Shown here piece after piece: positions 1-8,157 of a DNA stretch of 64,000 nt. This DNA comes from Marihabitans asiaticum (GTDB taxonomy: Bacteria; Actinomycetota; Actinomycetes; Actinomycetales; Dermatophilaceae): assembly GCF_007828725.1 (NCBI RefSeq), contig NZ_VIUW01000003.1:557212-621211 (forward strand), given 5' to 3'. A program made the position numbers and the translations under genes. Each line of letters begins with the position of its first letter. The first letter of the stretch is position 1. Under the pieces are notes generated by a model that saw nothing but the letters and a program-made list of their open reading frames with translations, had not been told where the DNA came from and searched no databases.

Positions 1-610
1 CGTAGGGCGTGCGGTCGAAGTAGCTGTACCGTGCCGCCAAGCCGTCCGGTCCGGGAGCATCGGGGAAGGCCCACCTGATCGGGTGGGTGGTGGAGAAGAC
101 GAGCCGGCCCCCGGGCCGCAGCACCCGGGCGAGCTCGACCATGAGCCCCGCCGAGTCGGCGACGAAGGGGACCGCCCCGTAGGCCGAGACCGCGAGGTCG
201 AAGGAGGCGTCGGCGAAGGGGAGTGAGCAGGCGTCCGCGACGGCGAGAGCGGGTATAGGGGAGCCGCCGGTCTCGACCCGCCGGTTCACCCCCTTCGCGA
301 CCTCGATCATCCCCTCGGACAGGTCGCTGCTCACCACCGTCGCGCCGCGAGCGGCGAGCCACCGACCGCCCTGGGCGCCGCCGGCGCCGAACTCCAGGAC
401 CCGAGCCCCACGCAGCCGCTCCGGCGGGCCGAGCACCGCCAGCTCGTCCTCGCGCCACCCCTCTGGCCCCCAGACCAGCTCGCAGTCGCCGAGGAAGTCG
501 CCGTGCTCCGCGTAGTAGTCGGCGGCCTCGGAGTCCCACCAGCGCCGGTTGGCCGAGGTGGTCTCCCCGCCGGAGAGGGGACGACGGCCGAAGTGGGGAT
601 GCTCTGCCAT
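1..610 (-). CDS. SAM-dependent methyltransferase, class I (3' end outside window)
   Basis: Reading leftward from the ATG at 610, 203 codons stay open to the window edge, so the C-terminus is missing. After a short N-terminal segment (WWDSEAADYY) come the Rossmann glycine motif LEFGAGGAQGG (about residues 73-83), an acidic residue after the next strand (VVSSDLSEGM), a VADACSLPFAD segment and LRPGGRLVFSTTHP. These are motifs I, II and post-I of class I S-adenosylmethionine methyltransferases (Methyltransf_11 type). The substrate cannot be told from sequence. The gene diverges from rpsA. Family assignment is firm; the role is unknown. Confidence 0.85.
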   Translation of the reverse strand, partial: MAEHPHFGRRPLSGGETTSANRRWWDSEAADYYAEHGDFLGDCELVWGPEGWREDELAVLGPPERLRGARVLEFGAGGAQGGRWLAARGATVVSSDLSEGMIEVAKGVNRRVETGGSPIPALAVADACSLPFADASFDLAVSAYGAVPFVADSAGLMVELARVLRPGGRLVFSTTHPIRWAFPDAPGPDGLAARYSYFDRTPY

Positions 611-636
611 GGGCTCATCGTGCCAAGGGCCCCCCG

Positions 637-666
637 TTGGTGTTGCCGGAGCATGGTCGCTAGGAT
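637..666 (+). promoter_or_regulatory. Candidate rpsA promoter
   Basis: TTGGTG (637-642), an 18-nt spacer and TAGGAT (661-666) resemble a housekeeping sigma promoter. Transcription would start near 673 and leave a leader of about 95 nt before rpsA. This is a pattern match only. Confidence 0.5.
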
Positions 667-766
667 TGCTGGGCGACCGCTGTGCGCGCCTCTGTGGCAT
701 GCACCGACGGTCCACCAGCATTAACTGTCCACATCGATTACCTGTCCGCATCGGAGCTCCTACTAC

Positions 767-2266
767 ATGACTGCCACCACGGTCTCTCAGACCGCCCCCG
801 AGATCGCCGTCAACGACATCGGCTCTCAGGAAGAACTTCTCGCCGCGATCGACTCCACGATCAAGGACTTCAACGACGGCGACATCGTCGAGGGTCACAT
901 CGTCAAGGTGGACCGCGACGAGGTCCTCCTCGACATCGGCTACAAGACCGAGGGCGTCATCCCCTCGCGCGAGCTGAGCATCAAGCACGACGTCGACCCC
1001 GGCGAGGTTGTCGCCGTCGGCGACCCGGTCGAGGCCCTTGTCCTGCAGAAGGAGGACAAGGAAGGGCGGCTGATCCTCTCCAAGAAGCGTGCGCAGTACG
1101 AGCGCGCCTGGGGCACCATCGAGCAGATCAAGGAAGAGGACGGCGTCGTCACCGGCACCGTCATCGAGGTCGTCAAGGGCGGCCTCATCCTCGACATCGG
1201 CCTGCGCGGCTTCCTGCCCGCCTCCCTCGTCGAGATGCGCCGCGTGCGCGACCTCCAGCCGTACGTCGGCAAGGAGATCGAGGCCAAGATCATCGAGCTG
1301 GACAAGAACCGCAACAACGTCGTCCTGTCCCGCCGCGCCTGGCTCGAGCAGACCCAGTCCGAGGTCCGCACCACCTTCCTCAAGGAGCTGCAGAAGGGCC
1401 AGGTCCGCTCCGGCGTCGTCTCCTCGATCGTCAACTTCGGCGCCTTCGTCGACCTCGGTGGCGTCGACGGCCTCGTCCACGTCTCCGAGCTGTCCTGGAA
1501 GCACATCGACCACCCCGGTGAGGTCGTCGAGGTCGGCGACGAGGTCACCGTCGAGGTGCTCGACGTCGACATGGACCGTGAGCGCGTCTCGCTCTCGCTC
1601 AAGGCCACGCAGGAGGACCCGTGGCAGCACTTCGCCCGGACCCACGCGATCGGCCAGGTCGTCCCGGGCAAGGTCACCAAGCTCGTCCCCTTCGGTGCGT
1701 TCGTGCGCGTCGAGGACGGCATCGAGGGCCTGGTGCACATCTCCGAGCTCGCCGAGCGTCACGTCGAGCTGCCTGAGCAGGTCGTCACCGTCGGCACCGA
1801 GATCTTCGTCAAGGTCATCGACATCGACCTCGAGCGTCGCCGCATCTCGCTCAGCCTCAAGCAGGCCAACGAGGACGGCGCGAGCATGACCGAGTTCGAC
1901 CCGACGATGTACGGCATGGCCGCCGAGTACGACGAGCAGGGCAACTACAAGTACCCGGAGGGCTTCGACCCCGAGACCAACGAGTGGCTCGAGGGCTTCG
2001 AGGCCCAGCGCGAGGCATGGGAGAAGCAGTACGCCGACGCCCACGCGCGCTGGGAGGCCCACCGCGCCCAGATCGAGAAGTCCGCGGCCGACGACGCCGC
2101 CGCGGCCGAGGCGGGGGAGTCCACCAGCTCCTACTCCTCGGACAGCTCCTCGAGCTCGTCCAGCAGCACCAGCAGTGCCCCGGCGCCGGCTGCTCCGGCC
2201 TCCGAGGGCACCCTCGCCTCGGACGAGGCGCTGGCCGCCCTGCGGGAGAAGCTGACCGGCGGCTGA
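767..2266 (+). CDS. rpsA: 30S ribosomal protein S1
   Basis: The 499-residue protein has four S1 RNA-binding (OB-fold) repeats at about residues 35-105, 120-190, 205-275 and 292-362. The last two carry the strong NFGAFVDL/PFGAFVRV and GLVH(V/I)SEL signatures. S1 helps the 30S subunit bind and unfold mRNA. The ATG at 767 follows GGAGC by about 8 nt. Beyond residue 365 the tail turns acidic, then has a serine-rich stretch (about 449-471, including eight consecutive serines) and an Ala/Pro segment, as in other actinobacterial S1 proteins, which have four S1 domains against six in E. coli. A strong hairpin follows the stop. Confidence 0.97.
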   Translation: MTATTVSQTAPEIAVNDIGSQEELLAAIDSTIKDFNDGDIVEGHIVKVDRDEVLLDIGYKTEGVIPSRELSIKHDVDPGEVVAVGDPVEALVLQKEDKEGRLILSKKRAQYERAWGTIEQIKEEDGVVTGTVIEVVKGGLILDIGLRGFLPASLVEMRRVRDLQPYVGKEIEAKIIELDKNRNNVVLSRRAWLEQTQSEVRTTFLKELQKGQVRSGVVSSIVNFGAFVDLGGVDGLVHVSELSWKHIDHPGEVVEVGDEVTVEVLDVDMDRERVSLSLKATQEDPWQHFARTHAIGQVVPGKVTKLVPFGAFVRVEDGIEGLVHISELAERHVELPEQVVTVGTEIFVKVIDIDLERRRISLSLKQANEDGASMTEFDPTMYGMAAEYDEQGNYKYPEGFDPETNEWLEGFEAQREAWEKQYADAHARWEAHRAQIEKSAADDAAAAEAGESTSSYSSDSSSSSSSSTSSAPAPAAPASEGTLASDEALAALREKLTGG

Positions 2267-2283
2267 CCTCAGGTCGCCCCAGG

Positions 2284-2324
2284 CGAAGGGGGCCACGCAC
2301 CGAGTCGGTGCGTGGCCCCCTTCG
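2284..2324 (+). terminator. 18-bp perfect hairpin after rpsA
   Basis: The left arm CGAAGGGGGCCACGCACC (2284-2301) is the exact reverse complement of 2307-2324, with a 5-nt loop. No U-tract follows, which is usual for high-GC actinobacterial terminators. The base of each arm is the over-represented word CGAAGGGGG. It sits between the rpsA stop and the coaE promoter. Confidence 0.85.
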
Positions 2325-2341
2325 GCGTCGGTGGGCGCACG

Positions 2342-2364
2342 GTGTCGGTGAGACTGCATAGAGT
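2342..2364 (+). promoter_or_regulatory. Candidate PafBC-type leaderless promoter of coaE
   Basis: GTGTCGGTG (2342-2350), exactly 8 nt, then TAGAGT (2359-2364) matches the mycobacterial RecA-NDp/PafBC element TTGTCRGTG-N8-TANNNT at 8 of 9 upstream positions. The -10 box ends 7 nt before the coaE ATG, so the mRNA would be leaderless. Binding is inferred. Confidence 0.6.
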
Positions 2365-2371
2365 TGCCGGC

Positions 2372-3568
2372 ATGCTGCATCTGGGACTGACCGGCGGCAT
2401 CGGGTCCGGCAAGTCGACCGTCGCGCGCCGCCTCGCCGAGCTCGGCGCCGTCGTCGTCGACGCGGACCAGGTGGCCCGCGAGGTCGTGGCGAAGGGGGAA
2501 CCCGCCCTCGCGCAGATCGCGGAGCGCTTCGGCGACCACCTGCTCACGGAAGAGGGTGAGCTCGACCGGCCGGCGCTGGGCCGGGTCGTCTTCGGTGACC
2601 CCGCTGCGCTGCGCGACCTCGAGGCGATCACCCACCCCGCGATCTGGGAGCGGACCGCCCGGCTGCGGGAGCAGGCGCGCGCCGAGGGGGCACGGGTCCT
2701 CGTCCACGACATGCCGCTGCTGCTCGAGAAGGACATGGGCGCGCAGTACCACCTCGTCCTCGTCGTCGACACCAGCGAGGAGACCCGGGTGCGCCGGCTG
2801 GTGGAGCATCGCGGCATCCCCGAGGAGGACGCCCGGGCACGCATGCGCTCCCAGGTGAGCGACGCGCAGCGTCGCGCGGCCGCTGATGTGCTCCTCGGCA
2901 ACGAGGGCACGCCGGAGGATCTGGCGGCCCAGGTGGACCGGCTCTGGGCCGAGCGGCTCACCCCCTTCGCCGACAACCTCGTGGCCGGCCGCGCCGCCGA
3001 TCGCCCGAGCGTGGTCCAGCTGGCCGATCCGGACCCGATCTGGCCCGGCCAGGCCGATCGCCTGATCGCCCGGATCCGGCACGCCCTGGGCGACCGGTTG
3101 GTCTCCGCGCACCACGTGGGCTCCACCGCGGTACCCGGGCTGGTCGCCAAGGACGTCATCGACATCCAGCTCGGCGTGGCCCACCTCGAGGACGCCGACG
3201 ACCCCGCCTTCGTCGAGGCGCTCACCGCCGCCGGCTACCCCCGCCGCCTCGAGATCGACCACGACGTGAGCAAGGACGACACCCCCTGGCCCAAGCGCTA
3301 CCACCTCACGAGCGACCCCGGGCGGATGACCCACGTCCACGTCCGCGAGGTCGGGTCGCCGGGGTGGCAGTGGACGCTCCTCGTCCGCGACTGGCTGCGG
3401 GCCGACCCGGAGGCGCGGGCGGACTACGCGGCGATGAAACGGGAGATCGTCGCGGCCGACGGTGTCTGGGCGAGGTATCCCGAGGCCAAGGAGCCGTGGT
3501 TCGCCGTGGCCGACTCCCGCGCGCAGGAGTGGGCGCGCCGCACCCGCTGGCAGCCGGGGGAGGACTGA
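2372..3568 (+). CDS. coaE: Dephospho-CoA kinase fused to a GrpB/UPF0157 domain
   Basis: The 398-residue protein catalyses the last step of coenzyme A synthesis, phosphorylation of the dephospho-CoA ribose 3'-OH. The N-terminal kinase has the P-loop GGIGSGKST (about residues 8-16), VDADQVAREV and HDMPLLLEK. From about residue 205 a second domain (DPDPIWPGQADRL, HHVGSTAVPGLVAKDVIDIQ) belongs to GrpB/UPF0157, a nucleotidyltransferase-like fold of unclear role. The same fusion is known from mycobacterial CoaE. I chose the ATG at 2372 because the kinase motif starts directly after it and a -10 box lies 7 nt upstream. Its stop overlaps the next start (ATGA). Confidence 0.95.
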   Translation: MLHLGLTGGIGSGKSTVARRLAELGAVVVDADQVAREVVAKGEPALAQIAERFGDHLLTEEGELDRPALGRVVFGDPAALRDLEAITHPAIWERTARLREQARAEGARVLVHDMPLLLEKDMGAQYHLVLVVDTSEETRVRRLVEHRGIPEEDARARMRSQVSDAQRRAAADVLLGNEGTPEDLAAQVDRLWAERLTPFADNLVAGRAADRPSVVQLADPDPIWPGQADRLIARIRHALGDRLVSAHHVGSTAVPGLVAKDVIDIQLGVAHLEDADDPAFVEALTAAGYPRRLEIDHDVSKDDTPWPKRYHLTSDPGRMTHVHVREVGSPGWQWTLLVRDWLRADPEARADYAAMKREIVAADGVWARYPEAKEPWFAVADSRAQEWARRTRWQPGED

Positions 3569-3918
3569 TGCCCTCCTACCGCGTCGCGATCGACGTCCAC
3601 GAGACCCGACCCGGCGTCGCCCCGGCCACCCTGCTCCCGACCGCGGAGCGGCTCCTGGCCGCCACCCACCGGGTCGAGGACCGCTCGGTCGAGCTCGTAT
3701 CGATGCAGCCGCAGATCCATCTGCGCTTCCTCGTCGAGCCGAGCAGCGACGCCGAGGAGGACGCCGAGGCCGAAGGGGTGGTCACCCGCCTCGTCGCCGC
3801 GCTGGGAGAGCACGCGATCCTCGGCGGATGGACCCTGCGCCGCGGTCCGGGCGGGCACTGGCGCTCGATCCGGGAGGGCGTTGCGCCCGGGGCGCCGGAG
3901 TTCCCGGTGGAGTTCTGA
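3568..3918 (+). CDS. Small conserved-looking protein of unknown function
   Basis: The 116-residue acidic protein starts at an ATG that overlaps the coaE stop by one base within ATGA, so it is probably translationally coupled to CoaE. It has no signal peptide, membrane segment or recognisable motif. The middle (VEPSSDAEEDAEAEG, about residues 52-66) looks like a charged linker between two alpha/beta-like halves. GC-rich third positions and the tight spacing suggest a real gene. I do not recognise a family and assign no function. uvrB follows after 31 bases with its own promoter. Confidence 0.75.
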   Translation: MPSYRVAIDVHETRPGVAPATLLPTAERLLAATHRVEDRSVELVSMQPQIHLRFLVEPSSDAEEDAEAEGVVTRLVAALGEHAILGGWTLRRGPGGHWRSIREGVAPGAPEFPVEF

Positions 3919-3920
3919 GG

Positions 3921-3943
3921 TTGTCGGTGGCGGCGTCTAGGTT
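3921..3943 (+). promoter_or_regulatory. PafBC-type (RecA-NDp) leaderless promoter of uvrB
   Basis: TTGTCGGTG (3921-3929), exactly 8 nt, and TAGGTT (3938-3943) match TTGTCRGTG-N8-TANNNT at every position. The -10 box ends 6 nt before the uvrB ATG, so transcription should start at the A of the start codon. In mycobacteria this element is activated by PafBC after DNA damage; regulation here is inferred from the match. Confidence 0.8.
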
Positions 3944-3949
3944 GGTCTC

Positions 3950-6043
3950 ATGCGTCCGGTGACCGATCTGCAGCGCACGGTGGCTCCCTTCGACGTCGTC
4001 TCGGAGTTCGAGCCGGCGGGGGACCAGCCGGCGGCCATCGCCGAGCTCGCCCGGCGGGTCAACGCCGGTGAGCAGGACGTCGTCCTCCTCGGGGCGACGG
4101 GCACCGGCAAGTCCGCCACGACCGCCTGGCTGATCGAGCAGATCCAGCGCCCGACCCTGGTCATGGCGCCCAACAAGACCCTCGCCGCCCAGCTGGCCAA
4201 CGAGTTCCGCGAGCTCCTGCCGCACAACGCGGTGGAGTACTTCGTCAGCTACTACGACTACTACCAGCCCGAGGCCTACGTGCCGCAGTCGGACACCTAC
4301 ATCGAGAAGGACAGCTCGATCAACGACGAGGTCGAGCGGCTGCGGCACTCCGCGACCAACAGCCTGCTCACCCGGCGTGACGTCGTCGTCGTCGCGTCGG
4401 TGTCGTGCATCTACGGCCTGGGTACCCCGCAGGAGTACGTCGATCGGATGGTCTCGCTGCGGGTCGGCGAGGAGATCGACCGGGACACCCTGCTGCGTCG
4501 CTTCGTCACGATGCAGTACACCCGCAACGACCTCGCCTTCACGCGAGGGACCTTCCGGGTGCGCGGCGACACCATCGAGATCATCCCGGTCTACGAGGAG
4601 CACGCCATCCGGATCGAGATGTTCGGCGACGAGATCGAGCGCATCTACACCCTGCACCCGGTGACAGGGGAGGTGGTCCGCGAGGAGCAGGAGATGTACG
4701 TCTTCCCGGCGACGCACTACGTCGCCGGACCGGAGCGGATGGAACGGGCGATCACCGGGATCGAGCACGAGCTGGCCGAGCAGCTGAAGACCTTCGAGAG
4801 CCAGGGCAAGCTGCTCGAGGCGCAGCGGCTGCGGATGCGCACGACCTACGACATCGAGATGATGCGCCAGGTCGGCAGCTGCTCGGGGATCGAGAACTAC
4901 TCCATGCACATCGACGGCCGCGAGCCGGGGTCGGCGCCGAACTGCCTGCTCGACTACTTCCCCGAGGACTTCGTCCTCGTCATCGACGAGTCGCACGTGA
5001 CCGTGCCCCAGATCGGCGCGATGTACGAGGGCGACATGTCCCGCAAGCGCACCCTGGTCGACCACGGCTTCCGGCTGCCCTCGGCGATGGACAACCGGCC
5101 GCTCACCTGGGAGGAGTTCCTCGAGCGGATCGGTCAGACCGTCTACCTCAGCGCCACCCCTGGGGACTACGAGCGGGCCAAGAGCGACGGGGTGGTCGAG
5201 CAGATCATCCGCCCGACCGGCTTGGTCGACCCCGAGGTCGTGCTCAAGCCGACGAAGGGGCAGATCGACGACCTGCTCCACGAGATCACCGTCCGGTCCG
5301 AGCGCAACGAGCGGGTCCTCGTCACCACCCTGACCAAGAAGATGGCCGAGGACCTCACCGACTACCTCCTGGACAAGGGCGTCCGGGTGCGCTACCTGCA
5401 CTCCGACATCGACACCCTGCGCCGGGTCGAGCTGCTGCGTGAGCTGCGGCTGGGCGAGTTCGACGTGCTCGTCGGCATCAACCTGCTGCGTGAGGGCCTG
5501 GACCTGCCCGAGGTCTCGCTCGTGAGCATCCTCGACGCCGACAAGGAAGGGTTCCTGCGCAGCTCGAGATCGTTGATCCAGACGATCGGGCGCGCCGCGC
5601 GCAACGTCTCGGGCCAGGTGCACATGTACGCCGACAACATCACCGACTCGATGCAGCACGCGATCGACGAAACGCACCGGCGCCGGGAGAAGCAGATCGC
5701 CTACAACCGCGAGCACGGGGTCGATCCCCAGCCGCTGCGCAAGAAGATCGCTGACATCACCGACCTGCTGGCCCGCGAGGACGCCGACACCGACGCGCTC
5801 ATCGGCTCCGGGCGCGCACAGTCCCGGGGCAAGGGCGGAGCGCGCCCGGCGCTGGCCGACGAGGGGCGCCGCGAGCGCGGTCAGGACATGGCGGCAGGCG
5901 AGCTCGCCGACCTCATCCAGGAGCTGACGACCCAGATGCACCAGGCGGCGACCGACCTGCACTTCGAGTTGGCGGCCCGGCTGCGCGACGAGGTCGGCGA
6001 CCTGAAGAAGGAGCTGCGCCAGATGACGGAGGCGACGCGCTGA
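3950..6043 (+). CDS. uvrB: Excinuclease ABC subunit B
   Basis: The 697-residue helicase-like damage-verification subunit of nucleotide excision repair receives DNA from UvrA and positions UvrC. It shows Walker A GATGTGKS (about residues 46-53), the beta-hairpin [12 protein letters not shown] that inserts at the lesion, DESH Walker B (about 344), helicase motif [11 protein letters not shown], and [18 protein letters not shown] followed by [13 protein letters not shown] domain at about 650-690 binds UvrC. Length is normal. The start is set by the -10 box 6 nt upstream and by MRPVTDLQR leading into the conserved EFEPAGDQP. Confidence 0.98.
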   Translation: MRPVTDLQRTVAPFDVVSEFEPAGDQPAAIAELARRVNAGEQDVVLLGATGTGKSATTAWLIEQIQRPTLVMAPNKTLAAQLANEFRELLPHNAVEYFVSYYDYYQPEAYVPQSDTYIEKDSSINDEVERLRHSATNSLLTRRDVVVVASVSCIYGLGTPQEYVDRMVSLRVGEEIDRDTLLRRFVTMQYTRNDLAFTRGTFRVRGDTIEIIPVYEEHAIRIEMFGDEIERIYTLHPVTGEVVREEQEMYVFPATHYVAGPERMERAITGIEHELAEQLKTFESQGKLLEAQRLRMRTTYDIEMMRQVGSCSGIENYSMHIDGREPGSAPNCLLDYFPEDFVLVIDESHVTVPQIGAMYEGDMSRKRTLVDHGFRLPSAMDNRPLTWEEFLERIGQTVYLSATPGDYERAKSDGVVEQIIRPTGLVDPEVVLKPTKGQIDDLLHEITVRSERNERVLVTTLTKKMAEDLTDYLLDKGVRVRYLHSDIDTLRRVELLRELRLGEFDVLVGINLLREGLDLPEVSLVSILDADKEGFLRSSRSLIQTIGRAARNVSGQVHMYADNITDSMQHAIDETHRRREKQIAYNREHGVDPQPLRKKIADITDLLAREDADTDALIGSGRAQSRGKGGARPALADEGRRERGQDMAAGELADLIQELTTQMHQAATDLHFELAARLRDEVGDLKKELRQMTEATR

Positions 6044-6085
6044 GGGGCCAGCGGTCGTCGCAGGCGGGCTTGTCTGCGAGAATCC

Positions 6086-6218
6086 TCCGGAGCGGAGGGG
6101 AGTATCCCTACGCGGCGCCCTCGTCAGCACGGCGACCTCTCCGAGTGGAGCGGGAGCCCGGGGGCCCGGCCCCAGGGTGGGAGAGACCTCCGGACGTGAC
6201 CAGCTGCTGTCCGGAAGG
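6086..6218 (+). promoter_or_regulatory. yybP-ykoY (manganese) riboswitch with ribosome-site-masking platform
   Basis: The aptamer has the two conserved loops, AGGGGAGTA (6096-6104) and CGTCAGCAC (6122-6130), and the 3' GAGAGACC. P1 pairs TCCGGAG (6086-6092) with CTCCGGA (6188-6194). The 3' P1 strand TCCGGA (6189-6194) is repeated at 6210-6215. Since TCCGGA is self-complementary, 6189-6194 can instead pair with 6210-6215, which contains the start of the ribosome site GGAAGG (6213-6218). Mn2+ binding should hold P1, free the ribosome site and switch translation on. The family is known to sense Mn2+; the switch mechanism is my inference. Confidence 0.9.
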
Positions 6219-6224
6219 CAACCT

Positions 6225-7274
6225 GTGACCTCGACGATCGCCACCCTCCCGAGCATCTCGCCCGCGCTCATCAGCGGCGGCGAGATGGACATCCCCACGT
6301 GGGTATGGCTCCTCACGCTCGCCGTCGCCGCCGCGGTGCTGACCTTCGACGTCTGGTGGGTGGCACGCAACCCGCACGTGCCGTCGACCCGCGAGGTCTC
6401 GGTCGTGCTGGGCATCTACGTCTCGGCTGCGGTCGTCTTCGGCTTCGGCTTGTGGGCCCTGCAGGGTGGTGAGCGTGGGACGGAGTTCTTCGCCGGCTGG
6501 TTGACCGAGTACTCGCTCTCGATCGACAACCTCTTCGTCTTCCTGCTCATCATGGCGAAGTTCAACGTGCCTCAGAAGTACCAGCAGACCGCGCTGCTGT
6601 GGGGCATCATCATCGCGATCGTCCTGCGGACGATCTTCATCTTCGTCGGCGCCGCGGCGATCAACAACTTCTCCTGGGTCTTCTACATCTTCGCCGCGAT
6701 CCTCCTCTGGGCCGCGATCACCCAGGTCCGGGAGCAGGGAGGAGACGACACCGCCGGGGACGAGGACAACCGGATCGTCCAGTGGGTCCAGAAGACCTTC
6801 CCGAGCACGACCGAGTGGTCGACCAAGCTCTTCGTGAAGGAGAACGCCAAGCGTCTCGTCACCCCGATGTTCATCGTCGTCGTGGCCCTCGGCCTGACCG
6901 ACCTGCTCTTCGCTGTTGACTCGATCCCGGCGATCTACGGCCTCACCCGGGAGCCCTACATCGTGCTCACCGCGAACCTCTTCGCCCTCATGGGGCTGCG
7001 CCAGCTCTACTTCCTCATCGGCGGCCTGCTCAAGAAGCTGGTCTACCTCCACCTCGGCCTGGCCGTGCTGCTCGGATTCATCGCCCTCAAGCTCTTCCTG
7101 CACGCCCTGCACGAGAACGAGCTGCCCTTCATCAACGGCGGCGAGCACGTCCCGGTGCCGGAGATCCCAATCGCGGTCTCGCTGGGCGGCATCGTCCTCA
7201 TCCTCGGCGTGACGGCGGCGGCCAGCCTGTGGAAGACCCGGAACGACGGGCCGCAGGACGCCGAGTCGAGCTGA
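6225..7274 (+). CDS. TerC/Alx-family integral membrane protein, probable Mn2+ exporter
   Basis: The 349-residue membrane protein has about 8-9 hydrophobic segments, beginning with WVWLLTLAVAAAVLTFDVWW. Conserved TerC features include YSLSIDNLFVFLLIM (about residues 102-116) and GLTDLLFAVDSIPAIYGLT (about 224-242), whose buried acidic residues carry metal in this family. TerC/MneA/Alx proteins export manganese, partly to metallate secreted enzymes. The GTG at 6225 was chosen because GGAAGG lies 6 nt upstream and ends the riboswitch; longer starts would run into the aptamer. Mn2+ export is inferred from family and riboswitch. Confidence 0.92.
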   Translation: MTSTIATLPSISPALISGGEMDIPTWVWLLTLAVAAAVLTFDVWWVARNPHVPSTREVSVVLGIYVSAAVVFGFGLWALQGGERGTEFFAGWLTEYSLSIDNLFVFLLIMAKFNVPQKYQQTALLWGIIIAIVLRTIFIFVGAAAINNFSWVFYIFAAILLWAAITQVREQGGDDTAGDEDNRIVQWVQKTFPSTTEWSTKLFVKENAKRLVTPMFIVVVALGLTDLLFAVDSIPAIYGLTREPYIVLTANLFALMGLRQLYFLIGGLLKKLVYLHLGLAVLLGFIALKLFLHALHENELPFINGGEHVPVPEIPIAVSLGGIVLILGVTAAASLWKTRNDGPQDAESS

Positions 7275-7278
7275 CCCC

Positions 7279-8157
7279 TTATCCGCCGGTCTCGGTCAGG
7301 TCCGACGGCGACTCCTGGCGCGGTCTCGGGCTGCCGAGGACGATCACGCTCGCGAGGACGACCATCGCCATGCCGGCGAGCTGGGCGCCGCCGAGGACCT
7401 GTCCGAGGACCACGAGCCCGGCCAGGGCGGCGACGGCCGGCTCGAGGCTGAGCAGGATCCCGAAGACCGTCGCGCTCAGCCGTCGCAGGGCGAGCAGCTC
7501 GAGCGAGTAGGGCACCACCGAGCTGAGCAGGGCCAGGCCGAGCCCCTTGAGTACGTGGTCGAGCCCGATCGCCTCGACGTTCAGCGCGCCCGCGGGCAGC
7601 ACGACCGCGGTCGCCACGACCATCGCGAGGGTGAGACCGTCCAGCCGCTCGAACGCGGCCCCCGTGCGTGCCGAGAAGACGATGTAGGCAGCCCAGAACG
7701 CACCGGCGAGCAGTGCCAGGGCGATACCTCGCCAGCTCAGCTCATGCAGCGGCACGTGGGTCACCTCGGAGACGAGGACCACGCCCACCGCCGCTGCACC
7801 GACCGCGGCGATGTCGCGCGGCCGGCGCGAACCAGAGGCCGCGAGGAGCAACGGGCCGATGAACTCGAAGGTGACGGCCACCCCGATCGGCAGGTACGCC
7901 AGCGACGAGTAGAAGGCCCAGTTCATCCCGCCGAGGGCGAGGCCGAAGAGGACGACGGTGCGCCAGGCCTGGGCGCTGTGACCCGAGAGCCTCGGCCGGG
8001 CGACGGCCAGCATGATCCCGGCAGCGAAGAGCAGCCGCAGCAGGACCGCCGCCGCCGCACCGATCTGAGGGACGAGGGTCGCGGCCAGGGCGCCCCCGAA
8101 CTGGACCGAGATCACCCCTCCGAGGACGAGGAGGGGTGCCGGGACCCGCGTGCTCAC
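7279..8157 (-). CDS. EamA/RhtA-family drug/metabolite exporter
   Basis: This inner-membrane protein of 292 residues has ten predicted helices as two EamA repeats (for example MNWAFYSSLAYLPIGVAVTF in the first and GILLSLEPAVAALAGLVVLG in the second). The overall pattern is closest to RhtA-type threonine/homoserine exporters, but the substrate is not determinable. The GTG at 8157 shares GTGA with the upstream gene's stop, which argues for coupling; a TTG one codon upstream is possible. It is the last gene of the leftward GH15-hydrolase-EamA operon and meets terC tail to tail with a 4-bp gap. Confidence 0.88.
   Translation of the reverse strand: MSTRVPAPLLVLGGVISVQFGGALAATLVPQIGAAAAVLLRLLFAAGIMLAVARPRLSGHSAQAWRTVVLFGLALGGMNWAFYSSLAYLPIGVAVTFEFIGPLLLAASGSRRPRDIAAVGAAAVGVVLVSEVTHVPLHELSWRGIALALLAGAFWAAYIVFSARTGAAFERLDGLTLAMVVATAVVLPAGALNVEAIGLDHVLKGLGLALLSSVVPYSLELLALRRLSATVFGILLSLEPAVAALAGLVVLGQVLGGAQLAGMAMVVLASVIVLGSPRPRQESPSDLTETGG

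Noticed and set aside
3782..6415. An 877-codon open frame on the minus strand opposite uvrB
   Set aside because: It mirrors the G+C-rich third positions of uvrB, has low-complexity Leu/Val/Asp/Arg composition and no domain.
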